Shown here piece after piece: positions 44,445 through 52,777 of a stretch of DNA of 64,000 nt; the stretch's first letter is position 1; each line of letters begins with the position of its first letter. The notes beneath the pieces are model-generated. The model was not told the DNA's origin, did not search any database, and worked only from the letters and a program-made list of their open reading frames with translations. The DNA is from Lederbergia panacisoli. Its GTDB lineage: Bacteria; Bacillota; Bacilli; Bacillales; Bacillaceae_C. The stretch covers positions 124,001 through 188,000 of the forward strand of contig NZ_JANJGU010000001.1 of assembly GCF_024626525.1 (NCBI RefSeq), in the 5' to 3' direction. Made by a program: the position numbers and the translations under genes.

Positions 44445-46331
44445 CTATACAAGCTCAGATAAATAGGACCACCTTGAAATATAATTCTCTAACTGATTGT
44501 TTAATTGTTCGATTTCATTCATTATTTGTTGCGCTTTCTCAAAATCACTGCCAATATTCTCGAGATCTTTTGTTAATTGTGTAAGCTTCGTTTCTGCTGC
44601 TAAAATATCATCCTCGATCGTTTCCCACTCTTTTTTCTCAAGAAATGTCATTCGCTTCTTCTTTGGCTGTTCATGCGTTGGTTTTTCTGTTTGTAATGAT
44701 TTTTGTTCTAATTCTTTATTTCTTTTTTCTTCCTCTACTGCTGTTTCCAAATATTCACTATACGTTCCGAAATATTGATCAATTTGTCCATTTCCTTGAA
44801 AAACAAGTAATTGGTTTGCGGTTTTGTCAAGAAAATATCGGTCATGTGAGACAGAAATGACGACTCCCGGAAATTCATCTATATATTGTTCAAAAATTGT
44901 TAGTGTAGCTGTATCTAAATCATTCGTCGGCTCATCAAGCAATAAAACATTCGGTTTGCTCATTAATAATCGCAATAAATATAATCTTCGCTTTTCTCCA
45001 CCAGATAGCTTTTTAATAATCGTTCCATGAGTGTTCATTGGAAATAAAAAACGTTCTAACATTTGCGCAGCTGAAATTGATTCACCTTTATTTGTTTCGA
45101 TAACTTCTCCTGCCTCACGGATATAGGCAATCATTCGTTTATTTTCATCCATTTCCGTGATTTCTTGAGTGTAATAAGCAATGTTTACGGTTTGCCCCGT
45201 CACTAATTCGCCCTCATCCAATTTAAGTCTGCCTGCTAAAATATTTAAAAATGTTGATTTGCCACTGCCGTTTCTACCGACAATGCCAAATCGATCTCCG
45301 GGTTTTATCAGTAAGTTATAATCTTTAAGAATATGTTGATTCTTAAATGATTTTGATGCACTTACAAACTCAAATACTTGCTTGCCTAATCGACTGCCTT
45401 GAAGTGAAATATCAACATCTGCTTTATTAGGAACTTTTCCTAGCTCCCCTTCAAGCTTGTCGAATCTCTGAATTCTTGCCTTTTGCTTTGTCGATCTCGC
45501 CTTTGCACCACGTTTAATCCAAGCAAGTTCATTCCGGTATAAATTTCTCCTTTTATCTTCAGCTTGCAATTCCTGCACTTCCCTAAAGGCTTTCGCTTCA
45601 ATAAAAGATTCGTAATTTCCGTCATAAGAGAATAAACGGCCGTAATCCAATTCCAAAATACGAGTAGTCGTTTGGTCAAGGAAATATCGATCATGTGAAA
45701 CAATCATGACCGCTTTAGGGTATTTATTTAAAAATCCTTCCAGCCATTTTATCGTTTCGTAATCAAGATGGTTCGTCGGTTCGTCCAATAAAAGCAAGTC
45801 CGGTGTCTCTATTAAAGCTTGAGCTAATGCCACTCGCTTTTTTTGGCCCCCTGACAATAAACCAATCTTTTTATTTACGTCATGAATACCTAACTTGGAT
45901 AAAATAACCTTTGCATTTGTGCTCGCTTCCCAGCCATTTTTTGCATCCATTTCTTTTTGCAGTTCGAATAATTTATTTTGATATGTCGTATTTTCTGGAT
46001 CTTGTTCTAAATGGATTGTGGCCATTTCATATGATTTCACCAATTGAATGATAGGAACATCACTATTGAACACTTGGTCAAGAATGGTTAAAGATTCTTC
46101 GAGTTCAGGAGCTTGCGCTAAATAATAAATCGAATAATCTTTAGGATGGCTAAATGCCCCTGAATCCAGCTCTTCCATTTTAGCAACTAGCTTAAGTAGG
46201 CTTGATTTCCCTGTACCATTAACCCCAATGATGCCTATTTTGTCTCCTTCATTTACATGAAAGGTAATATCCTCAAATAAACGTTTATCTCCGTAGATCT
46301 TTGTAATATTTTCTGCTGAAAAAATTTTCAA
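44445..46331 (-). CDS. ABC-F family ATPase (YfmR/Uup-like)
   Basis: Ribosome-associated ABC-F protein (about 628 aa), soluble, two nucleotide-binding domains. Walker A motifs GVNGTGKSS (about 36) and GRNGSGKST (about 355); signatures LSGGQKKR and LSGGEKRR; paired LLLDEPTNHLD and LLLDEPTNDLD; a charged C-terminal coiled coil (about 550-628), as in YfmR/Uup. The TTG at 46331 (MKIFSAENITKIYG) fits the family's N-terminus better than ATG 46346, which has no ribosome site. Probably a translation factor resolving stalled ribosomes; no sign of a dedicated antibiotic-resistance type. Confidence 0.9.
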   Translation of the reverse strand: MKIFSAENITKIYGDKRLFEDITFHVNEGDKIGIIGVNGTGKSSLLKLVAKMEELDSGAFSHPKDYSIYYLAQAPELEESLTILDQVFNSDVPIIQLVKSYEMATIHLEQDPENTTYQNKLFELQKEMDAKNGWEASTNAKVILSKLGIHDVNKKIGLLSGGQKKRVALAQALIETPDLLLLDEPTNHLDYETIKWLEGFLNKYPKAVMIVSHDRYFLDQTTTRILELDYGRLFSYDGNYESFIEAKAFREVQELQAEDKRRNLYRNELAWIKRGAKARSTKQKARIQRFDKLEGELGKVPNKADVDISLQGSRLGKQVFEFVSASKSFKNQHILKDYNLLIKPGDRFGIVGRNGSGKSTFLNILAGRLKLDEGELVTGQTVNIAYYTQEITEMDENKRMIAYIREAGEVIETNKGESISAAQMLERFLFPMNTHGTIIKKLSGGEKRRLYLLRLLMSKPNVLLLDEPTNDLDTATLTIFEQYIDEFPGVVISVSHDRYFLDKTANQLLVFQGNGQIDQYFGTYSEYLETAVEEEKRNKELEQKSLQTEKPTHEQPKKKRMTFLEKKEWETIEDDILAAETKLTQLTKDLENIGSDFEKAQQIMNEIEQLNNQLENYISRWSYLSELV

Positions 46332-46363
46332 GTCAAACCATTCCAATCAATTTGTATTATTAG

Positions 46364-46540
46364 AAGAGCGCAAGCGCATCGACCATTGACGTACAGGCCC
46401 ACATGATGCGGATCCGTCGACGAAGACATAAGGACGTGGCGGTTTTAGTCGACGTTCCTTAATTGTCCCAAGATTTGCGATAAAGAGAACACAACGAGGG
46501 ACGAGTCGATGGTGACTACGCAAGGAAAGGACAAGAAGTT
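46364..46540. repeat. Interspersed repeat copy 2
   Basis: GC-richer non-coding block between the ABC-F gene start and fhs end. Contains GACGTACAGGCCCA (46388-46401), identical to copy 1 at 31147-31160, then GGATCCGTCGA and further GTCGAC-type inverted pieces. Longer than copy 1 and perhaps a composite. Confidence 0.7.
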
Positions 46541-46560
46541 TTTATAGCTGGAGCTGACAA

Positions 46561-46598
46561 AAAAGCTGGCTGGATAAAAACCCTCCTACCAGCTTTAA
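46561..46598 (-). terminator. Intrinsic terminator after fhs
   Basis: 8-bp stem AAAGCTGG/CCAGCTTT with a 19-nt loop and T-run on the minus strand. Confidence 0.7.
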
Positions 46599-46606
46599 TC
46601 CTTTTC

Positions 46607-48289
46607 TTAGAACAGTCCGATAGCCATGCCGTTTTCATCCACATCCATCCGGTAAGCCGCAGGTTGTTTTGGTAGACCGGGCATAGTCATCATTTCTCCG
46701 GTTAGAGCAACGATAAAGCCGGCACCTAATTTTGGTTTTAATTCACGGACATGTATTGTGAAATCACTTGGCCTTCCGAGCTTTTGCGGATCATCCGAAA
46801 GTGAATATTGCGTTTTTGCCATGCATATCGGCAAGTTCCCCCACCCAAGCTCTTCAAACTCCTGTAATTGCTTCAAAGCTTTTACAGAAAACTCCACGTC
46901 TTTCCCACCATATACTTTACGTACAATAATATTTATTTTTTCTTCAAGTGAAGCATGTAGATCGTATAAATACGAGAATGTCTTTTGTTTGTTTTCTATT
47001 TCGAAGAGAACTTTTTCGGCTAAATCAACTGCACCAGCTCCCCCTTTTTCCCAAACTTCTGTTAAAGACACGGGAATATTATTTTGCTCGCACCACTTTT
47101 CTAGAACGGATATTTCCGCTTCTGTATCAGATGAAAAACGATTGATGGCAACAACATAAGGAAGTCCAAATTGCGATACTGTATCAATATGTTTCATTAA
47201 ATTTTCCAAACCTTTTTCGAGTGCAAAAATGTTTTCATGTGTTAGTTCCTGTTTAACTAATCCTCCATGCATTTTTAACGCTCTAATGGTCGCTACAATG
47301 ACAACTGCTTCAGGTTGAAATCCCGCACTTCTCGATTTGATGTGAAGAAACTTTTCCGCTCCAAGATCCGCACCGAATCCTGCTTCAGTTACGACATAAT
47401 CAGCCAATTTTGCAGCTGTTCTCGTTGCCATTACACTGTTGCAGCCGTGCGCAATATTTGCGAATGGTCCGCCATGAACGATTGCCGGTGTATGTTCAAT
47501 TGTCTGAACGAGATTAGGTTTTAGTGCATCCTTTAAAAGCAATGTAATGGCCCCCTCTACACCTAAATCTTTTACCGTTACTGGTCGTTTATCATATGTA
47601 TAAGCGATGACAATCCGCGATATTCGATGCTTTAGATCAGACAAATCGGTAGAGAGGCACAGTACTGCCATAATTTCTGATGCAACTGTAATTTCAAATC
47701 CATCTTGTCTTGGAATACCTTGCACCGGGCCGCCTAAGCCAACAATGACCTCACGCAGGGCACGATCATTCAAATCAACTGCACGTTTCCACATGATCCT
47801 TCTTTGATCAATATTTAAATGATTCCCTTGATGTATATGATTATCGATGAGTGCGGAAAGGGCATTATTTGCGGTTGTAACCGCGTGAAGATCACCTGTA
47901 AAGTGTAGATTAATATCTTCCATAGGAAGAACTTGCGCATATCCTCCGCCTGTCGCGCCGCCTTTCATTCCCATTGTCGGACCTAGTGACGGTTCACGAA
48001 GAGCGATTATTGTTTTCTTGTCAAGTCTCGATAAGGCATCACCAAGTCCAACGGTTACAGTTGATTTTCCTTCTCCGGCAGCTGTAGGATTTATAGAAGT
48101 GATAAGAATAATTTTCCCATCTTTATTGTTTTGCAAGTCTCGAATCTTTTCATATGTAATTTTTGCTTTGTATTTACCGTAATTATCAATGTCATTAATA
48201 GAAAGCCCAATACGATCGGCAACACTTTGAATTGGCAGTAATTCAGACTCCTGTGCAATTTCAATATCCGATTTAAATCCGCTCATCAT
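46607..48289 (-). CDS. fhs: Formate--tetrahydrofolate ligase
   Basis: Makes 10-formyl-THF from formate, THF and ATP (about 560 aa, homotetramer). P-loop [14 protein letters not shown] near residue 68; [23 protein letters not shown] near residue 96, [18 protein letters not shown] near residue 270 and the C-terminal [17 protein letters not shown] are family signatures. Start ATG 48289 is 6 nt after GGGGAG. Many Bacillus lack fhs, so its presence is informative about one-carbon metabolism. Confidence 0.96.
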   Translation of the reverse strand: MMSGFKSDIEIAQESELLPIQSVADRIGLSINDIDNYGKYKAKITYEKIRDLQNNKDGKIILITSINPTAAGEGKSTVTVGLGDALSRLDKKTIIALREPSLGPTMGMKGGATGGGYAQVLPMEDINLHFTGDLHAVTTANNALSALIDNHIHQGNHLNIDQRRIMWKRAVDLNDRALREVIVGLGGPVQGIPRQDGFEITVASEIMAVLCLSTDLSDLKHRISRIVIAYTYDKRPVTVKDLGVEGAITLLLKDALKPNLVQTIEHTPAIVHGGPFANIAHGCNSVMATRTAAKLADYVVTEAGFGADLGAEKFLHIKSRSAGFQPEAVVIVATIRALKMHGGLVKQELTHENIFALEKGLENLMKHIDTVSQFGLPYVVAINRFSSDTEAEISVLEKWCEQNNIPVSLTEVWEKGGAGAVDLAEKVLFEIENKQKTFSYLYDLHASLEEKINIIVRKVYGGKDVEFSVKALKQLQEFEELGWGNLPICMAKTQYSLSDDPQKLGRPSDFTIHVRELKPKLGAGFIVALTGEMMTMPGLPKQPAAYRMDVDENGMAIGLF

Positions 48290-48370
48290 TAACAACTCCC
48301 CAAAGCTTAATTACCTTTAATTGTAACACGGCAAATAAGAAATGCCACTTGCTGAAATGAAAAAAGAACC

Positions 48371-48811
48371 TCAAATTGGTTCTTTATCGACAGCCTCTTC
48401 ATTTTTCATTTGCAAAAACCTTAATTCAGTTAAACGATCTTCATTTTCCTCAAAATATTGAACGAGATCGCCGATTCTATCGATTGAATTCCAGCTTAAA
48501 TGATGTTCAATCCCTTCTACATCTTCATAAATATTTTCTTCTTTTACACCAATTAACCTTAAAAAGTTTTCTAGTAAATCGTGCCGTTCCACTAATCTTT
48601 TTCCGATTTTCTCCCCTTTTTTCGTTAATATCAGTCCTCGATATTTCTCATAAACGAGATAACTATCCCGATCTAATTTTTGAACCATTTTTGTAACAGA
48701 TGAAGGATGCACAGCTAAAGCTTCAGCTATATCAGAAACTCTTGCATACCCTTTATTCTCAATTAATAAATATATTTGCTCTATGTAATCTTCCATACTT
48801 GGAGTTGGCAT
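48371..48811 (-). CDS. mntR: Manganese-responsive transcriptional regulator MntR
   Basis: DtxR-family repressor (146 aa) of manganese uptake genes. Winged helix with [17 protein letters not shown] (about residues 28-44); metal ligands recognised in MEDYIEQIY (Asp8, Glu11), and in [17 protein letters not shown] with His77 and Glu99/102-region equivalents. GGGGG lies before the ATG. Target operators are elsewhere. Separate from fhs by 81 nt. Confidence 0.95.
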   Translation of the reverse strand: MPTPSMEDYIEQIYLLIENKGYARVSDIAEALAVHPSSVTKMVQKLDRDSYLVYEKYRGLILTKKGEKIGKRLVERHDLLENFLRLIGVKEENIYEDVEGIEHHLSWNSIDRIGDLVQYFEENEDRLTELRFLQMKNEEAVDKEPI

Positions 48812-48952
48812 TCATATCCCCCTTAGTACATCATTAGCACTTAAAAGTTTACTATAATACAACTTTTTAAACAAGTATCGGAATATTGCACTTACAGAAA
48901 ATACCGAATAAAGAGAATTGATTAATTTTGTTAAATTATTTCCTTTGTTTCC

Positions 48953-48981
48953 TTGACGGTATTGTGACTGTAGTGTATAGT
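48953..48981 (+). promoter_or_regulatory. Strong sigma-A promoter of cspB
   Basis: TTGACG (48953-48958), 17-nt spacer, TATAGT (48976-48981). Predicts a leader of about 90 nt before the cspB start, as usual for cold-shock genes. Confidence 0.75.
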
Positions 48982-49079
48982 TTACTTATCATTGAACAAA
49001 TAAATATCAATTGTCAATTGTTTAGTGATAATATTTTTTTAGGAGCATTATGTGCTCAAATCTAGGAGGAAAAAGATAC

Positions 49080-49280
49080 ATGCAAAACGGTAAAGTTAAA
49101 TGGTTCAACAATGAAAAAGGCTTTGGTTTCATTGAAGTAGAAGGCGGAGAAGATATTTTCGTACACTTCACAGCTATTCAAGGCGAAGGTTTCAAATCTT
49201 TGGAAGAAGGCCAAGAAGTTTCATTTGATGTTGTTGAAGGAAACCGCGGACCACAAGCAGCTAATGTAACTAAACTATAA
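49080..49280 (+). CDS. cspB: Major cold-shock protein CspB-like
   Basis: 66-aa OB-fold RNA chaperone: KGFGFIEV and IFVHFTAI motifs intact; 70-80% similar by eye to the paralogue at 22708. ATG 49080 has GGAGG 9 nt upstream; the longer frame from 49050 is leader. The ~90-nt leader contains a GAGCATTATGTGCTC hairpin and A/T-rich inverted repeats that could act in temperature control. Terminator at 49293. Confidence 0.95.
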   Translation: MQNGKVKWFNNEKGFGFIEVEGGEDIFVHFTAIQGEGFKSLEEGQEVSFDVVEGNRGPQAANVTKL

Positions 49281-49292
49281 TATATAATGATT

Positions 49293-49320
49293 AAGGCTGG
49301 CCAACTTTGGCTAGCCTTTT
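49293..49320 (+). terminator. Intrinsic terminator after cspB
   Basis: 10-bp stem with one GU pair (AAGGCTGGCC with GGCTAGCCTT), followed by T-run; overlaps the end of convergent ypeQ. Confidence 0.85.
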
Positions 49321-49507
49321 ATTTTTCATTGCCAAATAAAATATTCCCTTTTTCCTGTAGTTTTTGTCCAACGGTACATTGGTTGATACAAAATTTATGT
49401 GCATATGTTTTACTAAACTCTTTTTTGAAATGAAGATGTAAAAAGCACCCCTCACAATACGATGTGATTAGTTCATCAATTTCATTGAAAACTTTCGACC
49501 GTTTCAT
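49319..49507 (-). CDS. ypeQ: Zinc-finger domain protein YpeQ
   Basis: 62 aa: CEGCFL (residues 18-23) and HKFCINQCTVG (about 37-47) give four Cys plus His for one zinc site; MKRSKVFNEIDELI start matches YpeQ as I recall. GAAAGG site before the ATG. Located 22 nt downstream of ypeP, same order as B. subtilis. Function unknown. Confidence 0.82.
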   Translation of the reverse strand: MKRSKVFNEIDELITSYCEGCFLHLHFKKEFSKTYAHKFCINQCTVGQKLQEKGNILFGNEK

Positions 49508-49529
49508 TTGATCAACCTTTCTTTTACCA

Positions 49530-50186
49530 TCAATCTATTTTCATATGGCCTTCAATAAGATTATTTTCGAGTGCTTGTGTTGCAAGCTTATCAGCTTCTT
49601 TATTGTCACGTCTGGAAATGACTTCATAATTAGGCTTCAAGCCCAACTCCTTAATTTTTGCTTCTATACGATCTAGCCAAGTATTTAGTACTTTTTCATA
49701 ACATGGCCATTCTCCTTCTAGTTGTTTGATGACACCTTGGGAGTCACCTTTAATGACGACAGGAAGGTTTTTCATTCCAAGGTCTTCTACATGTAGAAGT
49801 GCATTGTACAAAGCTGCATATTCTGCCTCATTATTATTATCCAATTGATCAAGCTTCCCATTTGTGCGAAATCTATATGTTTCATTACCTTTTTTATAAT
49901 AAATGACCATTCCAATTCCAGCAGTTCCTGATTGGATGTCATATCCTCCATCAAAATAAAGTTCCGGATCAGTTGGTTCAAGCTCTAATGTTTGCTTTAG
50001 TTTTGCATATTCCTTTCTACTCCATTCTCTTTCCATTTCATCGATTATTTCAATATATGTAATTCGCCCCGTACGATCTAAATCATCGATTATATTGTCT
50101 ACATATTTCTCATCCAACCATTCCGTTTCCATTAAGACCGGGACCGTTTTTGCACCTTTATATTTAAGTTTTAATTTATATCTCAT
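49530..50186 (-). CDS. ypeP: RNase H-like protein YpeP
   Basis: 218 aa with an N-terminal ~70-residue extension and a C-terminal RNase H fold. Acidic residues are present: YFDGGYD, NNNEAEYAALY, KGDSQGVI and DNKEADKLA, so catalysis on RNA/DNA hybrids is possible, though B. subtilis YpeP is reported as weak or inactive in my recollection. ATG 50186 is chosen because AAAGGTGTG lies upstream. Divergent from the second RNase H-like gene ypdQ, 110 bp apart. Confidence 0.87.
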   Translation of the reverse strand: MRYKLKLKYKGAKTVPVLMETEWLDEKYVDNIIDDLDRTGRITYIEIIDEMEREWSRKEYAKLKQTLELEPTDPELYFDGGYDIQSGTAGIGMVIYYKKGNETYRFRTNGKLDQLDNNNEAEYAALYNALLHVEDLGMKNLPVVIKGDSQGVIKQLEGEWPCYEKVLNTWLDRIEAKIKELGLKPNYEVISRRDNKEADKLATQALENNLIEGHMKID

Positions 50187-50295
50187 GTTTACACACCTTT
50201 TATAGAAGTAATTTAAGTTCACAATTCATCCTACTATATGTAGAATAATTCCCATACATACTAATTCTTACACTTAATCTAAGGAGAAGAGCTGC

Positions 50296-50682
50296 ATGAT
50301 TGAAATATATATTGATGGGGCTAGTGCTGGTGATCCAGGACTTAGCGGAGCTGGCATCTATATAAGGAATAACGGAAAAACGGACTCCTTTTCCATCCCA
50401 CTTGGTGTGATGAATAACCATGAAGCGGAATTCCACTCGTTAATTAAAAGCTTAGAAATATGCATAGAACGAGGCTATGCAATTGTCTCTGTCAGATCTG
50501 ATTCAACAGCAGTAGTCGATGCTGTTGAGAAAGAATTTGCACGCAATGAAAAGTATCGTCTTCTTTTAAATGAAGCATTGTCATTAGCATCTCAACTTGA
50601 CCTATTTTTTATTAAATGGATCCCTTCGAAAGAAAATAAACATGCCGATCAGTTGGCGAGACAGGGAATTCGATTAAACTAA
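50296..50682 (+). CDS. ypdQ: RNase HI family protein YpdQ
   Basis: 128-aa minimal RNase HI fold. The four acidic positions are visible: IDGASAG (Asp7), HEAEFHSL (Glu ~44), RSDSTAVV (Asp ~70) and KHADQLAR (Asp ~120), so it may be a functional nuclease. AAGGAGAAGAG precedes the ATG. Terminator follows. Order matches B. subtilis ypeP-ypdQ. Confidence 0.88.
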   Translation: MIEIYIDGASAGDPGLSGAGIYIRNNGKTDSFSIPLGVMNNHEAEFHSLIKSLEICIERGYAIVSVRSDSTAVVDAVEKEFARNEKYRLLLNEALSLASQLDLFFIKWIPSKENKHADQLARQGIRLN

Positions 50683-50710
50683 AAAAGCACATAGTCAGTT
50701 ATGTGCTTTT
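50683..50710. terminator. Bidirectional terminator between ypdQ and ypbS
   Basis: Perfect 11-bp stem AAAAGCACATA/TATGTGCTTTT; overlaps the ypbS stop. Confidence 0.88.
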
Positions 50711-50985
50711 AATCCTATATTTTCCATCAACCTATACGCTTCTGTTTTTGTTTCTATATTATGTGCCTTTAATGTTTCTAATAAAGATAAATAAAAACTG
50801 CCATCGAATCGCTTCTGAGTTTTCAATGTCAACTCTATCGCTAAAGATACTAAATAGTCATCCGTTCCTGTTGATTGTTTTCCAAAGTAAATAAAAGAAA
50901 TTGCATCATCTTTAAATTTGAAGCCTTTTGCTTCGAGATTCATGAGGTAGTTTTCCAAATCAATAAGCTCCGTGATCAATGACAT
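50695..50985 (-). CDS. ypbS: DUF6123 family protein (YpbS-like)
   Basis: 96-aa helical protein: LEAKGFKFKDDAISFIYFGKQS and FYLSLLETLKAHNI match the small DUF6123/YpbS family by position and pattern. AAAGGAG lies close to the ATG and includes the ypcP stop codon, so the two genes are coupled. Function unknown. Confidence 0.72.
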   Translation of the reverse strand: MSLITELIDLENYLMNLEAKGFKFKDDAISFIYFGKQSTGTDDYLVSLAIELTLKTQKRFDGSFYLSLLETLKAHNIETKTEAYRLMENIGLKAHN

Positions 50986-50993
50986 TTTCTCCT

Positions 50994-51914
50994 TTATAGC
51001 TTACTTGCAAATAGATCGTCTTCTTCGAACCATTTTGTTTTCAATAAATGATTGCGTACTGTTTTTAACTCAAACTCTTCACAAATTTCCATTGACGATG
51101 ATTGTGAAATATTCCATGCCGTATCGTTAAAATCAATAGATAATGGAACATTGCATTCGATTGCGGCAAGCTGCCGAGATAAATGCAACATTTCTAAATC
51201 ACTGTTAATCTTTTTTTGCACCGAAGGAGACAGCGAATTGATATTTGCCAATAATCCTTCAATATCTTTATGGTCTTGAATCAGCTTATACGCTGTTTTT
51301 TCTCCAATTCCTTTTACTCCAGGGTATCCATCACTTGAATCCCCCATCAATGCCTTAACGTCAATTAATTGCTGTGGATGCAGCTCAAAATCACGAGTAA
51401 AACTGGATTTTGTATGATGCTGGTAATTCCCAATTCCTTTTTGCATAATCAAGACAGAAATACGATCATCTATGATTTGTAATAAGTCCCGATCACCCGT
51501 TAAAACGGTAATATTCGCTAGCTCTTTATATTGATTACTAATCGTACCGATACAATCATCCGCTTCGTATCCAGCTAGTCCAATACTCATGATTCCTAAT
51601 GAGTCTGTAACATTTTTTGCAAGATCAAATTGCGGTATCATTTCAACAGGAGGTGCTTGCCTGTTCGCCTTATACCCGTCAAACATGTCATTTCGAAACG
51701 TTTGGCTTCCCATATCCCAGCATACTGCTATATGGGTTGGATCGAACTTTTCTACAGCGGTCAATAAATGTTTTAAATATCCTTGAACCGCATTTGTAGG
51801 AACGCCTTTACTACTAAACATAAAATTATTTCTCACGGATGTAGCATAAAACGAACGGAATAATAGCGCCATTCCATCTATTAATAAAAAATGTGGATTT
51901 GAAATTGTAAACAC
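50994..51914 (-). CDS. ypcP: 5'-3' exonuclease YpcP (FEN-like)
   Basis: Stand-alone homologue of the DNA polymerase I 5' nuclease domain (306 aa) that can remove RNA primers. Acidic sites: LLIDGMALLFRSFY, WDMGSQTFRNDMFDGYKANR, YEADDCIGT, TGDRDLLQI and MGDSSDGYPGVKGIGEKTAY (helix-hairpin-helix). The start is odd: GTG 51914 has no separate ribosome site, while GAGGTG sits 6 nt before an in-frame ATT at 51905, which also matches the B. subtilis N-terminal length; a rare AUU start is possible. Confidence 0.93.
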   Translation of the reverse strand: MFTISNPHFLLIDGMALLFRSFYATSVRNNFMFSSKGVPTNAVQGYLKHLLTAVEKFDPTHIAVCWDMGSQTFRNDMFDGYKANRQAPPVEMIPQFDLAKNVTDSLGIMSIGLAGYEADDCIGTISNQYKELANITVLTGDRDLLQIIDDRISVLIMQKGIGNYQHHTKSSFTRDFELHPQQLIDVKALMGDSSDGYPGVKGIGEKTAYKLIQDHKDIEGLLANINSLSPSVQKKINSDLEMLHLSRQLAAIECNVPLSIDFNDTAWNISQSSSMEICEEFELKTVRNHLLKTKWFEEDDLFASKL

Positions 51915-51943
51915 CTCTATTTCATAATTATACTACCATTATA

Positions 51944-52774
51944 TCAAAGTTTGGGATGTACGCCTGTTTCCACTGGATTTTCATCATATGAAACCCAGTC
52001 TGAGTAACTTCCTGCATATAGTTTTACATTTTTAAATCCACATGCCTTTAATGCTAAAAAATTTGGAGTCGCCGTTACACCGGATCCACAATAGACGATG
52101 ATTTCTTCTGTTTTATTTAGGTTGGAAAATCGTTCTTTTTGCGCCTCTACATCCTTCCAAAAACCATTTTCGAAGCCGTCTGTCCATACGCAATTGATTG
52201 CTCCGGGAATATGGCCAGCTCTCTTATCAAGAGGTTCTACAAGTCCTAAATAACGATCTTTTGCCCTTGAATCTATTAAAATTCCCTTTCGATTTTTAAC
52301 CTGTTCATAGGAAGCATGCATGTCATCTTGAATAGCAGGAATAAATTCGGCATACTCGTAGAAAGGAGTTTTTTCTGTTACTTCATACCCCGCTACCTTC
52401 CATGCCTTGTATCCGCCATCTAAAATATAAACATCTTTATGCCCTAAATAAGAAAGCAACCACCAAAAACGACTGGCAAAGGCACCTTCTCCATCATCAT
52501 AAGCAACAACCGTTGTCTTCTGTGTTATCCCGAATCTACTCAATTTTTCTATGAAAACATCTAAAGATGGTAAAGGATGGCGTCCCCCATGTTCTAAAAC
52601 ATTCGACGATAAATCCTTTTCCAAATCGAAAAACACGGCACTAGGAAGATGGTCTTCAATATAAGCATTTTTACCGTATCCAGGGTCTGCAAGAGCGAAT
52701 CTACAATCGACGATCTTGACGTTTTCATCCTTTAAATGGTCATGCAACGAAGAAACAGATTTGATATATTTCAA
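51944..52774 (-). CDS. Sulfurtransferase (tandem rhodanese)
   Basis: 276-aa protein of two rhodanese domains, thiosulfate/3-mercaptopyruvate sulfurtransferase type. First domain (about 1-125) is inactive-like with VVAYDDGEGAFASRFWWLL; second has the catalytic loop YCGSGVTA (Cys near residue 235). TTG start 52774 with GGAGG 8 nt upstream, 3 nt after the dynA stop, so probably cotranscribed. CGSGVTA loops usually point to mercaptopyruvate preference. Confidence 0.92.
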   Translation of the reverse strand: MKYIKSVSSLHDHLKDENVKIVDCRFALADPGYGKNAYIEDHLPSAVFFDLEKDLSSNVLEHGGRHPLPSLDVFIEKLSRFGITQKTTVVAYDDGEGAFASRFWWLLSYLGHKDVYILDGGYKAWKVAGYEVTEKTPFYEYAEFIPAIQDDMHASYEQVKNRKGILIDSRAKDRYLGLVEPLDKRAGHIPGAINCVWTDGFENGFWKDVEAQKERFSNLNKTEEIIVYCGSGVTATPNFLALKACGFKNVKLYAGSYSDWVSYDENPVETGVHPKL

Positions 52775-52777
52775 AGC

